Counted from the first letter of the stretch, positions 36,201 to 47,544 are shown. The stretch: 64,000 nucleotides of DNA from Incurvaria masculella (GCA_946894095.1 OX335656.1:5967001-6031000), one strand, 5' to 3'. The notes: generated by a model not told the origin, from the letters alone. Made by a program: numbers and translations.

Positions 36201-36345
36201 TTTCATTTCCTCCCTTATGCGGGGCCATTTCTTTACTGATGTCGCGTGGCGGGTACACTCAGCGTCATAACAACTACTCAGAAATATAGTTCCTCTTTTG
36301 GGAATTTCGTGTCCTCCCCCCCTTCATAATGTGATGTTTACAACC
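30261..36345. other. Intron sequence with scattered CpG-rich patches; no gene seen
   Basis: GC/CpG-rich patches at about 30265-30500, 32380-32620, 34090-34260 and 34850-35100 punctuate AT-rich DNA. Low-complexity ATATTTATATTT runs at about 34360-34400. Open frames in the patches (for example 34860-35099 minus) show no known motif. I see no splice-bounded exon. Confidence 0.45.
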
Positions 36346-36425
36346 AAAAAAACCGGCCAAGTAAAAGTCGACCTCGCACACGAAAGCTTCCTCCGTACTA
36401 TCGCACAAGATTTAATACAAAAATG
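36346..36425 (+). repeat. CCGGCCAAGTGCGAG-family repeat, 5' fragment
   Basis: AAAAAACCGGCCAAGTAAAA, CTCGCACACGAAAGCTTC, TACTATCGCACAAGATTTAA: only the first about 80 bp of the family is present. Confidence 0.75.
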
Positions 36426-36558
36426 CACCGTTTTTGGTGATTGCAGTGTTACTAAATTATAAATTGTAATTTCTGGTACTCCTTCGAAGTGGACACCAGT
36501 TATAGGTAATAGATTTTTTCTTTTCTATAAATACATTTATAGAATAAGTCATATTTTT

Positions 36559-36712
36559 TCCATCGAGTTCAATAAAGTCGAGCAATATAAGGAATGTCCT
36601 GAGATGGCATCTTGTTTCGGTATGGTGTATTAGGCTAATATCACGACGGTCGATTTGGTATTAGCTTGGTATCATTAGATTGATGATTAGAATGGCAGTT
36701 ACATAAAAGAAC
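36559..36712 (+). repeat. SINE body 3' fragment (shared-body family)
   Basis: CCATCGAGTTCAATAAAGTC, GCAATATAAGGAATGTCCTG, GTATTAGGCTAATATCACGA, TTGGTATTAGC: the last about 150 bp of the body, without head. Confidence 0.75.
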
Positions 36713-37815
36713 AAAAACATTTTAATGTCATGCCCCTCGTAAAATGTACCATAGATTAATCTAAGTAACATCAATATGACGGAAAAAAACATATAAATAT
36801 ATGAATGTACCTTCTAAAAGTTGTCATAATTTCAGATCAATAAACTTAGCTAAATTCTTCTCCCAACGTACTGCGATTTGTTCGATAAAGATTTTCATAA
36901 ATTCCTCCGACTAAATCCGAGCGATAAGTTAAAACGAAACAAACCCATTGCGTGACAAACTACTTTTAGCCTTCACTGTACCAGATTCCATTGTACGTGA
37001 ACCTTTTAACTTGAGCCATTGAATGCCTTTGATTTCGTTACCTTCATTATGAAGAAAGTATTTTTGCTTCGATGGGCCTAGATTTCCGTCATTGTATACA
37101 TATAAAATGTTGAGATACCACTGTAGACCCAAACATAAAACATTTTCTTTGCGCAAGGGAACTGTAGCTTTTCATAATTTCAATACTCATACGTAAGTGG
37201 CCCTCCCCCACAAGCCGTTATAAGAGTGGGTAAATGTATCCTTTATAATTCTCCAAAGTCGCTAGTAGGAGACCGCAGCTTGTAGTCAGGATATCAAACA
37301 ATTTGCTTATAAGACGTCTATGATATCTTTATTACAGTCCCTTTTATCCCTTTACTCGTCTGCCCCTTTTTCCTCTCGGAAAATGCTCTTTCTTCCTCCG
37401 GTGTATCTCGCAAGATAAGGAGATATTGAAATCAGAAATATATACGGTTTTTCCTTTTTCCGTCGGCGTCCGTGGAGCCTTGTCCATTGTTTACTGCCTC
37501 TTTGTAAAGCCGGTCGCGGTCTCACTGAAACATTTTATAATACGTTACTGAAAATCGAGATCCTTTTCATTCAATTCAGTAGGTGGATTACAATATGAAA
37601 TTATTTCTTTTGCAGTTATCCTTTGTGAAAATTCACGAGGGGCAGGATTTTTGTGTTGCGAATTTCTATTGCATTGCTACGAAGGGTTCTCATTCTTTAT
37701 TTCGTTATGATTACATTAGAGAATTTCCATATTAAAACATGGTTTTGTTAAGTTAAGGTGGATAGGCTGTAACTATCAAATACCTTAGTTTCAGTATTTT
37801 TTTATAGCCATGTAT
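36713..37815. other. Intron sequence; nothing recognised
   Basis: Short frames only (for example 36929-37156 minus, without motif). Confidence 0.5.
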
Positions 37816-38165
37816 TTTTTTATGTAACTGGATATGAATGGCTAATAAAAAACCCACCGTATTCCCTTTATGGGCACAGCTACATTGAACTGAATGGAAA
37901 ACAGGGACAATGTTTTCATGGCTGTTTCGACCATATTTTCACCCAATTCCATGGTACCAACCCTGGCTGGTTTAACACTAAAAGTAGGAGAGGGGACCTA
38001 CAGTTTTTCATTGATTCTGAATCAAGGAGCAGCTCGCATTCGTAACGAAATGCATTTAGCCAACTTATAAAAAGAAAGAAAGTGCTCTATGAACGGGACG
38101 GGGATTTGAACCGCGACCTCTGGCAAACGAGGCAAGTCCCCGCGCCACTAAGCTATGAGCCGTAA
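37816..38165 (-). repeat. tRNA-headed SINE, shared-body family
   Basis: On the minus strand the head reads ACGGCTCATAGCTTAGTGGC (A-box-like), then CAGAGGTCGCGGTTCAAATC (B-box GGTTCAAATCC), followed by the shared body with CTGTAGGTCCCC, GGTTGGTACCATGG, GTCGAAACAGCCATGAAAAC, TTCAGTTCAATGTAGCTG and ATTAGCCATTCATATCCAGT. Confidence 0.82.
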
Positions 38166-39744
38166 TTGAATTTGTCTTAAATGTATTCAAGCCTGAATTG
38201 AAATAAAATATGAAATATGAATAATTGTACCCAGTAAATACATCGTCTTACTACTTGGACATTATCTTCGCATGCTGAACACGTGTTTTCATGCTGAGTT
38301 ATGTCCTCCTTACTCGGGAGTGCCGTTGAAATATCTCTTTTAGCTGCGTAGAATCAAAGTATAGTTTTAAGGTCACGACGCTCCGATTGCAAGGTATGAA
38401 CACGTGGTTTGTTTATTTATAATCTGTATTAGCGCATGTCTTGCGGCGCGTGTACTGATGTAACGTCGGCAGCGCAGGTCAAGTTTACAAACGCGCAGCG
38501 GTCGCTTGAACGCGAGAACGCTTTGAAAACGCTACACCGCCGCGCCGACGGGATTTCACGAAATGGCTGCCAAATAGTTCGTTGCCACCAAGTGCGCATT
38601 AAGACGTTCGACTAATTGGTGCGTTGAAACTGAAATTCGTCAAACGAACGAACAGTTACGAAGGAGAAAAAACGGAATGGGAAAACATGTTAGACATGAT
38701 CCGATGCTTATTCTCAAAATACATTTTTTACGAATTAATTAATTGTGTGTTGTGCCCCATGGAATCATACTTCCACAAATGTGCACTTATCAGCGTAAGT
38801 GATTTCTTTTAGGTAATCTTTGAGGGTGCGGAAGAGAGACAAAGTCTTATAATATAATATTAATTAGGAAATTAAAGAAAACATACCACTTCTTTTACAC
38901 GTAGGTACATTAACAACAATCACAGTAATTTATTTTTGCGTTAAACATATGTGTACATAAATATTTTTAAAATTCTTTGGGCGCGAGTCCTGAATAAGTC
39001 CACTATGAGATAGATGAAACGTCGACCTGAATAAGTAAGTGATGTTACAATGTTAATCAGAGAACTTTTAATAATACTTCACAACAGTGAAATCTGAAGA
39101 AACATGTATATAAATATGTTATAAAATCAACTAATATATAAATACATTTAATGTTCAGAACTATGTTTCATTTTATATTTCCTGACCTAGTTTAAACATA
39201 CCTGCACATCAAGGCACTCTAACAATTCAACATTTCTAGTGAGCCGTAATCTCGCGTAACCGTATATTCGTGAATTCTGCTGACTTTACCAGACATCACA
39301 TTTGATAGAGTCGCAGTTCACAAGCCCTTGTGGACACATGCGCTGCACTTTCTATGGCGCGCTGTTTATTCTTTTACAAATGCTTACAGACTTTATTCTA
39401 CAGCAGGAAGCATTGTGATAATAAATACATGTATTTAACGGTGCATTATGTTTATTTATCAATTGGTTGTGCTCTCGGAATATGAAAGTGCGTTGAATGT
39501 TTTATGTATTTAAACACAGTTAACTTACCAGGTCCATGCGGCCTGGATCCAAAATTGAACAAAATTTGTTTCTAACGGAATTAGGAGAAATTTAAATTAT
39601 ATCCATTAGAAAAAGAAAAAAAAACATGTATCTTGTTTATGTCTTGTTTCCATTCACATAGAAAATGATTTTATGCATGCGCTTTTCGGTCATCTAATTA
39701 GGTATGCAGCTTTTGAGACATGTTTGTGGGGCGATTTTTTTTAT
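38166..39744. other. Intron sequence; small CpG-rich patch at about 38430-38570
   Basis: The patch (GTCTTGCGGCGCG, CGCCGCGCCGACGGG) is not coding as far as I can see. The rest is AT-rich. Confidence 0.45.
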
Positions 39745-40026
39745 TAAGGGTTCCGTACCCAATATGTGCCAACGGAACCCTATCACTAAACCTCCGGTTT
39801 TCGCCCGTCCGTCCGTGTGTTACAGGGATTTATCTCATGAACCGTAATAGGTAGGCGGCTGAAATTTTCAAAGAGTGTGTATTTATCTGGCCGCTATAAA
39901 AACAAATAGGTAAAATAAAAAAATATACAATTTATAGGGGGGCTCATACAAAAAACCTGTACGATCTTGTACGATGGTACGGAACCCTTCGTGTGCGAGT
40001 CTAACTCGCACTTGGCCAGTTTTTTG
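39745..40026 (-). repeat. CCGGCCAAGTGCGAG-family repeat, full copy
   Basis: On the + strand it begins AAGGGTTCCGTACCC, has CCAACGGAACCCTATCACTA, TCCGTCCGTGTGTTACAGGG, GTAATAGGTAGGCGGCTGAA, and ends GTACGGAACCCTTCGTGTGC, GAGTCTAACTCGCACTTGGC, CAGTTTTTTGTATA: the family read backwards, with both ends. Confidence 0.85.
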
Positions 40027-40219
40027 TATAGTGATAGGCATGCCAGAGTACCCTACGCGGACTGCAGACGCATCTTCCCGTGCACACATGCAAGGGAATG
40101 CAATAATGAGTCGTTCTGTTTATCGCCTCTAGGCGGCCTGTGGATTGCCATAAAATACATCGTAAGGGGTTCATTATAGCTCTAATGGCCGCTTGACATT
40201 AAACTATGTATATATTAAT

Positions 40220-40684
40220 CAGTGAGAACATGTGTTTTGAGCTGTAATACGATCGTAAAACTTCCAAATGTGCCGGATCATCTGTGAAATGCCAAGTAGA
40301 ATGTGACGAATTTCAAATGATTGAAAAACAAGCGAAGATCATATACTCATAAAATCTTTCACATTTGATGAGTAAGCCGATTTGATAAAAATGCAATTTA
40401 TAATAGTAGTATTTTGAAACCAATTATGTACATCATGGGTGCCCTACCAGGAATTTAAAAACTATTTTCACTTGCGTTATGAACTGCAAAAATTTTACAT
40501 GGAATTAAAATTTGACATGAATTTTGAAAAGGCACCATTTTCAGGAATTTTGCAACATACACAATCATTTCTGCGCGTTGCACAATTTGGTACTATAGAA
40601 AAACAGTGTACTTTGGCACTGAATTGTATCGGCTTAGGTCAAATTTATAATAATATTAATCAGAAAAGAATAGCTGTGTTGTAG
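40220..40684 (+). pseudogene. Coding-like fragment of unknown origin, broken
   Basis: An open stretch from about 40418 to the TAG at 40682 encodes about 88 residues rich in aromatic and charged positions (…WVPYQEFKNYFHLRYELQKF…, …QSFLRVAQFGTIEKQC…). A stop precedes it (40415) and no ATG begins the open part. Upstream, another frame gives a short protein-like piece (SVRTCVLSCNTIVKLPNVPD, about 40219-40279) before stops. It reads like a decayed gene rather than random AT-rich DNA, but I do not recognise the family. It lies upstream of the 5S-headed SINE and the related-looking fragments at 41.4-44.45 kb. Confidence 0.3.
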
Positions 40685-40884
40685 ATAGTAACACTTATGT
40701 ATTTTTCTTTTTTTTTTTTGAAATATATGAAGGAAAAAATAGTTCTACTTCTGTGGAATAGCCAAATCTGTAGAAATGCTCAGGGTTGTAGTGTGATAAG
40801 CGTACAAAAATAAATATTTTAGATGTAAATTGATAGTTTATTAATATAAAGATGCGGATCACAGGACATACCACACAAGGTCTG

Positions 40885-41267
40885 TCAGCCTCAGTGGCCC
40901 AGTGGCGCGACACTTCGGCGATCGCTCTCCGAAGTTAAGCAACGCTGGGTCCGGTCTGGTCTTGGATGGGTGACCATTCGACCGTTGAGAGAGGCTGGCC
41001 GTGGTTCGGATTCCACGTTAAACTGTAGGTCCCCTTCCTTACTTACTAGGTGGTAGGGTTAATCCCGCCCGGGTTGGTACCATCGCATTGGATGTACGAT
41101 GGTCGAAGCGGCAATGAAAATTGTCCGTGTTTTCCATCCAGTTCAATGGAGCCGTGCAATATAAGGAAGGTCCTGGCATGCCACCTAGTTCCCATGTGGT
41201 GTGTTGGGCTAATACCATGACAGAACTTGTGGTATTAGCCATCCATGTCCAGTCACATAAAAAAAAG
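40885..41267 (+). repeat. SINE with mosaic tRNA/5S-rRNA head, shared body
   Basis: The head starts CAGTGGCCCAGTGGCGCGA (tRNA A-box-like), then has a 5S rRNA internal-control-like segment at about 40928-40974 (GAAGTTAAGCAACGCTGGG ... CTTGGATGGGTGACC), then GTGGTTCGGATTCC (B-box-like). The body from ACTGTAGGTCCCC onward is the same as in the tRNA-headed copies, ending GTGGTATTAGCCATCC and an A-run. This is not a 5S gene: the flanking 5S halves are missing. Confidence 0.85.
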
Positions 41268-41426
41268 GTCTAATATGATTTGCACTGAAAGTAACAAGAA
41301 AATTATATCATTGTTAACGTATACTTCATGTCAGCCTACTGTAACTTATTTCTTGCTTTCTTTCTTTATTTCTTCTGTAAATCATTTCCCAATTGCTATC
41401 TTCTACAATTCACGATATCCAAATAG

Positions 41427-41699
41427 CTAGTCACCGGGTTGTACTCGTACAATGCGTGCGATTGCCTGCCAACACCCTTCGGAGGGCAGCTCCGAGAGCG
41501 TTGGACAAACATAGATAAATATGGCGTGTGCACGAGTGGAAACCCAAAGCCAATATTTATTTACACTGATAACTTTTCCTCGCGAGCTGCGCTCCGGTTG
41601 GACATCAAAGGAAAGCCTCGTAACACTCCAACATGCGAGTACAATATGGATGTTGGTGCCGAACGAACATTACCTATATGTGTTATGAAAAAAATTTAG
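41427..41699 (+). pseudogene. Coding-like fragment, Cys-containing, of unknown origin
   Basis: Open from the codon after a TAG (41424-41426) to TAG at 41697-41699, about 90 residues. It has a Cys cluster (YNACDC, then KYGVC), YTDNFSSRAALRLDIKGK, TPTCEY and an end at PICVMKKI. No convincing start codon is present at the 5' edge, so it looks like an internal piece cut off on both sides. I do not recognise it. It begins 160 bp after the SINE, which may have landed in the same decayed locus. Confidence 0.3.
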
Positions 41700-41948
41700 G
41701 AAACCATCAGGAACTTGACGAAAATTAAATAATAAAAATGTGACTAGAGTCCCTGCGGAAAGAGAACCGGCATGGCGTACAATGGAACTTACATTAAGAT
41801 TTTTACATAACATACACTAAGCTAATTATTAAGACCTGAGAATAAAAAAAATATATATTCTAACACAGCCTCAAAATATCGAGTTAATACAGTCATACTA
41901 TAATGACGTGCCAGTGTTGTCAACAGGACAAATACGGTAAATGAGCAC

Positions 41949-42378
41949 ATGTGCGTCCTCAAATCTTACGACGGTACTCTTTCTGCACGGACTCTAACAG
42001 CTTTTGACTCGTACCTTTACTACGTGACCGATTTGGCACAAGGAGGGGTGGAGGGGGTAAAAAAATTGTTAAAAACGATTACGTGGCATGAGTACGAGCC
42101 GTTATCTGGTATTTTTATGTCCACCCACTTTTGTGTCCCAAGAAGGCGTCCCAGATAAAGACAAATTATTAATTAAAATTCTAGATTCAGGCCACATCGC
42201 CAAGTTACTTGCAAGACGTTATGTTTCTTGGCCCTCGCATTCATGTCCTAAACGTCTAAACAAGTTCTGTACTGTATTAGTTCTCTCACATTTTCATGCA
42301 GGTATCAAGCGCACAATCACTGTTATAAAATTTTACGTCTGGTGTCTGTCTGTCTGTCAACTTATAACTTTAGAATAG
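41949..42378 (+). pseudogene. Coding-like fragment in two overlapping frames (frameshifted)
   Basis: Frame 1 starts at ATG 41949 and reads to TAA at 42156 (70 codons; LTAFDSYLYYVTDLAQGGVE, then KKLLKTITWHEYEPLSGIFM). A second frame, open 42088-42378, takes over with protein-like content (VPDKDKLLIKILDSGHIAKL, RRYVSWPSHSCPKRLNKFC). The change from one to the other falls at about 42130-42145, where a one-base shift would join them, which suggests a frameshifted gene relic. The product is unknown. Confidence 0.35.
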
Positions 42379-42557
42379 CTTAGGTACTCGATTTAAATGG
42401 TTTGTATCTAAGTATAGCTTAATTTTTTTCAAGCTAAATTACCTAGGGATTGAGGATAAGAAGGCTCAAATATGAGAGAAGTCAGGATAAATATCGACTG
42501 TTTTTCGTTGGACATTTAACGGGCGGAGCGTGGGGCATTTACTGTCTATAATATCCT

Positions 42558-42594
42558 AGTATATTGCCAGTATATTACCAGTATATTGCCAGTA
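42558..42594. repeat. 12-bp tandem repeat, three units
   Basis: AGTATATT(G/A)CC repeated three times in phase (AGTATATTGCC, AGTATATTACC, AGTATATTGCC). Confidence 0.85.
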
Positions 42595-42870
42595 ATGATG
42601 GCCGCGAAACTTCTGATGGTATTAAATGAAAGACGAACCGCCTGACTCATTGCGGGCAGCATGTGTGCCAACAAAAGCCCAAGTGGAACACATGCCATCG
42701 CAGAATGTTTGAAGAGGTGCAATTTTTTGCATACTTTACCGGTATTTAGGCGACTCAAAAGGAGCGGGTGGCCAAATAAGTGGTTCAAACCTGCCGCTTG
42801 TAACGTACAGAATGTTGTCAACCTTATGGCGTTCGATGTGTTTACGAGCATCTACAAATCAACAATCTGA
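42595..42870 (+). pseudogene. Coding-like fragment with one in-frame stop
   Basis: ATGATG at 42595 opens a frame (MMAAKLLMVLNERRTA), which hits TGA at about 42643. The same frame then stays open to the TGA at 42868, giving GTHAIAECLKRCNFLHTLPV and GWPNKWFKPAACNVQNVV. The minus strand also holds a 101-codon frame here, so the sense is not certain. No family recognised. Confidence 0.28.
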
Positions 42871-43779
42871 GTATTCCTGTTATGTAGAGAATTAAAGCGT
42901 AATAACACATCAAATGAATAGGTATTTTTAAAAACAAGAAGTTAACAATTCATACCCAATTAAACCCACTAAACAAAACGTGTAAATACAAGGATACAAC
43001 AAAAAGTATAAATCGTAAATATAAGATCGTGAATACAGACCAAATCTGTTTGGAAAAACATCTCTCTATAAAAATCAATACTTCTCAAACCTTACATGCA
43101 AATATGATCTAAGTTTTTAAGAAATGGCCACGGTATGGTTCAATCCGTTGACCCTCAAATTTAGTTTCACTATTTAAACCTCTTGTAACATATTCCAAAA
43201 ATAAAAAAACACTAAACGATGACGACTTAAAAAAGATAGGCGTAAAACACGATGAGTAATATCGGTAATATATTTTTAGTCAGAACAGTAGCAGATAGCC
43301 ATAAGAAGGAAACAGTTTTTTAAAGAAACAACATAGTGGCTGAGATAAGAGCGAGTTTTATTGTACGTCGACATAGCATAGGGGCGATGCAACAAAGCAA
43401 CGCAAAAGAAATAACCAACTTACACGATACGGGACGCTGCTTTTGTGATGAATATCTTGTGTGAATTGTGTAGTAGGAAATTTAAGAGTCGATATTGTTA
43501 GGTTTGACACTGCGGAACTATGATTAAGATTGTTAGTTACAGAAAACACTGCTCCTTTATCATTTCCATTGACAACAAATATAAGCAATGTAGGAACAGA
43601 CAAAAATAATACTGCCAATATGTGGAAGGTATGAAATCAAAGTTTTTTGGACGACTAACAGCGCAAGTCAAGATAAGTAGTTTTAGTCATAGCATATTTT
43701 TAAAAAGTTAGGTAAAAAAGGCATATGCTTCGTAAAGCCTATATTATGAAGAGATGCCTGTCGGAGAAGTGAGATAATA

Positions 43780-43989
43780 ATGCTGTTACCTCATGGCACT
43801 ATATCATCTCTGACTACTACACTTCCGGCGAAACAGCGTGATGTTGCATGTATCTGTGGAAAAAGTATCGAATTTCGTACATACGACAAACTTTTTAAAA
43901 ATCAAATTCTTTTAAATTCCTCTGTCAAAATTGTTAGTTGCTTGGAAATAATTCACAGAAGACAGACAGCTGACATACCTTTACTATGA
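43780..43989 (+). pseudogene. Short coding-like ORF of unknown origin
   Basis: ATG 43780 to TGA 43987, 69 codons, with DVACICGKSIEFRTYDKLFK as its most protein-like part. No signal peptide or domain seen. Listed as part of the 40.2-44.45 kb series; alone it would be weak. Confidence 0.2.
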
Positions 43990-44247
43990 GGAGCTTATTT
44001 TGATGACCCCAACCGCTTGCCCTAGTCTATCTCGCTACCTGTCTTGGTGGATTAAGTCAAACCTCTGAAGATATTTCTTTAAACATTTCTTGCACCATTA
44101 AATTCTTTTCTAACATTGATGGATTGACTCAGGAACAGTAAAAAATGCATTTACATTATAACAGCTGATAAGAAATCTCGTTTCTTATACATGTGGTGTG
44201 ATGTATGTGAACGGACATTCTTAGCTTCGAGATGCTTCGAATGAACA

Positions 44248-44453
44248 ATGGATCTTTTTAACGATATTTTCCAACCACATGACGCGTGAAAACCCTTTCC
44301 GATTCCAAGATTTTTAAACGTTGACCGTATGGTGTTTAAAGAAACTATATTTGGTATATTAAAAAAGGGCTGTCGAACAGTCTCCGCCGCAAGAACGCAT
44401 CGAATGCAGCACTGGACCCGTTGATGATAATCCAGTTTATAAACCCTGCATAA
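44248..44453 (+). pseudogene. Coding-like fragment with internal stop and apparent frameshift
   Basis: ATG at 44248 (MDLFNDIFQPHDA), TGA at 44287, then the frame continues open to 44424 (PFPIPRFLNVDRMVFKETIF, ILKKGCRTVSAARTHR). Just before that stop another frame continues with LDPLMIIQFINPA to 44453. One stop and one shift in a short, compositionally protein-like stretch fit a decayed gene. Unknown family. Confidence 0.3.
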
Positions 44454-45106
44454 TGTTGCGAAATACCTGAAAAGAAAGGCAAAATATTTACAAAAAAGTC
44501 TCGCCTAAGCCTGCTACAACACGAAATTATAAAAGAAAATACTTTACTCGGTTTACGTCGAAAAAATTATGAAAAAAAAAAGCGTTCCATTTAAGTATCC
44601 GGGCTCGGCGAGGGCCGATCTCGATAAAATTGTGCAAGAGGATTAAAAGATTTATTCCGTGAGCCTCTTCAGAGGATATTTTCGGATGTCCTTGTTTTAT
44701 TTTGTGTTCAAGTATTTCTTTTGCTCTTCCTTATGCGGGACGTGCCTTCGCATAACTTAAACGTCGAGTCCAAATGAGACAGACGTCTGGTAGGGTCGGA
44801 CCGAAAACGTTCCTTTGTAAACTACGATTTTTTATCCTACTTATATTATAAATGTGAAAGTTTGTATGTTTCGCAATTTGGATGTTTGTTACTCAATCGC
44901 GTAACGAATACGGATTCAATTTGGTACATAGCACACTTGGATACTTTTTATCCGACATGTTAGGTTCAGCCCAATATCAATCCAAAACAATATATTCTTC
45001 AAATATTGTTTCTATGCACTCATATTATGGAGGTAAAGTTGCACATTGAAATAGTATATTTCTGTAGTATATTTATGTGGTAATATAAAACATTGTATTT
45101 GTTAAT
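44454..45106. repeat. AT-rich DNA with a lepidopteran repeat fragment at about 44840-44970
   Basis: ACTTATATTATAAATGTGAA, AGTTTGTATGTTT, GGATGTTTGTTACTCAATCG and ACTTTTTATCC are in the order of a very common lepidopteran repeat whose opposite end occurs at 57402-57670. Confidence 0.6.
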
Positions 45107-45172
45107 ATAGAACCGGAAATGGATGGCTAATAGCATACCAATTGATGTGATATTAACTCCTCACATAACATT
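45107..45172 (-). repeat. Small 3' scrap of the shared-body SINE
   Basis: CCGGAAATGGATGGCTAATA, CCAATTGATGTGATATTA corresponds to the reverse of the SINE 3' end. Confidence 0.5.
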
Positions 45173-46613
45173 CTCTAATTTAAATAAGAACAATATTTAA
45201 ATATTAATATTATTTGTCACGTCAATAAAATTAGCTTTTATGACACTAAATTATTGATCAAACCCACTCATTTGATAATATAATTAGAATGAATTAAAAT
45301 GTAATAATATCTTGCTTTGCTGATGGTACAGTTTCGGCCTTCAGCCCGCTTAAAATACGCTGGCAAGTCCCGCATATTTAATATTAAAACATTTTTATCA
45401 AAGCAAACTCCCTATTTTAGTGAATGGTTCTTCAGTTCACACCTAGCCTGGAACACGCTATATTGTTATGTTCCCTAGCCTTTTACCTACCATTATTATT
45501 CTTATTTTTTAATGTGAAAATATTTTATTAAAAAATTCAAATGATTACCAATTATATCTTTTTTAAATTGAGAGCAGTATATTGCGTATGCCAGGTCCTC
45601 ACATGAGAGACGTGCCCGACGACGCCCAGGGGCTTTCGAACTTTCACGGGGGCTACGGAAACCATTCCGGCAGACATGTTTGAAGGACTAGAGGATCGGT
45701 TGGTTCTTATTTTTGGACTGTCGATACGTTAAGGCGTAGGCATGCCGTTATGCAGCTCTGAAGAGCACTCTCCATGGTGGAGACGATATAATATAGCGTT
45801 AGAAATTTAATTACATTAGTCACGGTCGAATCTTAAATCCCCGAATATACAACCAAAAACTTACGAGTCCTTCCTGTATTCTTTCAACTACTTAATATTC
45901 ACTGCCAGATGAGAAGATCCAATTAAAGGCTCATTTCCTCCAGCCAAGATACAGGGCCGAACAAATTTAAGGGCTATCCCGATTAATTTGTCCGTGGTGA
46001 GAAGCTGATACGTCTGCAGCGACACTAAGTAGTCACTTCCTCATTAGGCCGCGTTTCAAATTATTTATCCTAGCAATGTGCCGCCACTTAACTGTTGGAC
46101 AGATAGACGGACCGCTTTTCATTGTACTCGTTTCGTTTACGTATTCCCAGTATTATAACATATTCAGAGTGAATTTTGGGGTTCTGGTACTGCTAGGCGG
46201 TAATATTCGAGACCTAGTATGACACAATGTATTTCGTATGCATCCTTTGCTGAAAACTTTTGTCAAATCTTTGGATAAATGTAGGTTCTGTTGATGTAGA
46301 CTCCCGAAGCTACTATGTGCAAAACGTTTTTATACTTTAGCTCACAGCCCCTTGAAAGCAATTTTTTTCTCTAAACGTTTTCGGTCGTAGAACATGTGTT
46401 CTAGAATATCCAATTTGAGTTGGATACCGACTTAACATTATAACCGTGTCCTGATTATTTTATATCTGAGTTGAACGAGTAATGATATTCCCTAGTATCG
46501 CCCTATCACCTTAAAATAGCACTGATGTTGAAATACATAGAAAAAGCTTCACTTAGCTAAAGCATCACTCAACTTTAAAGTAAGTCTTCTCTATTTAATA
46601 CTTGGCCTTAGTC
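45173..46613. other. Intron sequence; nothing recognised
   Basis: AT-rich with a moderate GC patch at about 45590-45690. No ORF or repeat stands out. Confidence 0.5.
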
Positions 46614-46673
46614 AAGTAAATATGATTTCCACATTAACCCGAAAAGTAAATATGATTTCAACATTAACCCGAA
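46614..46673. repeat. Two-copy 30-bp tandem repeat
   Basis: AAGTAAATATGATTTC(C/A)ACATTAACCCGA at 46614 and 46644, nearly identical. Confidence 0.88.
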
Positions 46674-47228
46674 TTCGGTCTAAAACTAAAAAATACCTTA
46701 AAAAAGTTTTCCACTTGTATTGTTTCACTGGTATTATTAAAAACATAATAAGACGTCCCATCCGATACAGGCCGTTAGGCTCTCAAGTTTGATCAAATTA
46801 ATCTTGTACATCAAAGAAAAGTTTCGTCGCAACGGGGTCCAACTTTGCACCGGCCCACAAAGCGCTTTGTAATTAGTTTATTCTTCCGATGTCCGAGCAC
46901 GGAACTATGCTTTGTGGGGGATTTTCGCGAAGTGTACACAATTAATTATGGCGCGCGGCGTCCGAACTACTAAGTAATTCGGCGGCCGGGATATTGGTTG
47001 GCGGAAAAAGGTTCGCTCGAAATGTGGAGAATTCCTTACGGTACGTTTCCATTCCCGCGAGCGCCTCGCGATCTTGGGCAAGGCGCGAATGGGAATCAAC
47101 GCATTTGGTTCGGCTCGCGCGCGTTCGCCTCCTTCCGACCTCGCTCGCCTCGTTCAGTGCGCGCTCAGCAGTCTCTAGGCTAGTTCGTGACGCTAGTAAT
47201 CGATAGTGAGCGAAATTAAATGATTATA
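46674..47228. other. Intron sequence; CpG-rich patch at about 46940-47200
   Basis: Overlapping frames on both strands in the patch (TTCGGCTCGCGCGCGTTCGC) show no known product. Confidence 0.4.
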
Positions 47229-47544
47229 AAAACCGGCCAAGTGCGAGTCGGACTCGCACACGAAGGGTTCCATACCATCGTAAAAGATTGAATACAAAAA
47301 AACACATTTTTTGTATATAATTAAAATTAAAACATTAAAATTAAAATTAACCTTTAATTTAAATTATTTTTAATTTTACCTATTTGTTGTTATAGCGGCA
47401 AAATAAATACACACTCTGTGAAAATTTCAACTGATTACCTGTTACGGATATAGCCCTGTGACGTACGGACGGACGGACAGACAGACGGACAGCGGAGGCT
47501 TAGTAATAGGGTTCCGTTAGCACCCTTACGGTACGGAACCCTAA
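47229..47544 (+). repeat. CCGGCCAAGTGCGAG-family repeat, full copy
   Basis: Starts AAACCGGCCAAGTGCGAGTC, contains an expanded AAAATTAAAATTAA tract and GACGGACGGACAGACAGACG, and ends GGTACGGAACCCTAACAAT. Confidence 0.87.

Noticed and set aside
40921..40976. 5S rRNA gene
   Set aside because: Only the internal control-like segment is present, embedded in a SINE head. The outer parts of 5S rRNA are missing.
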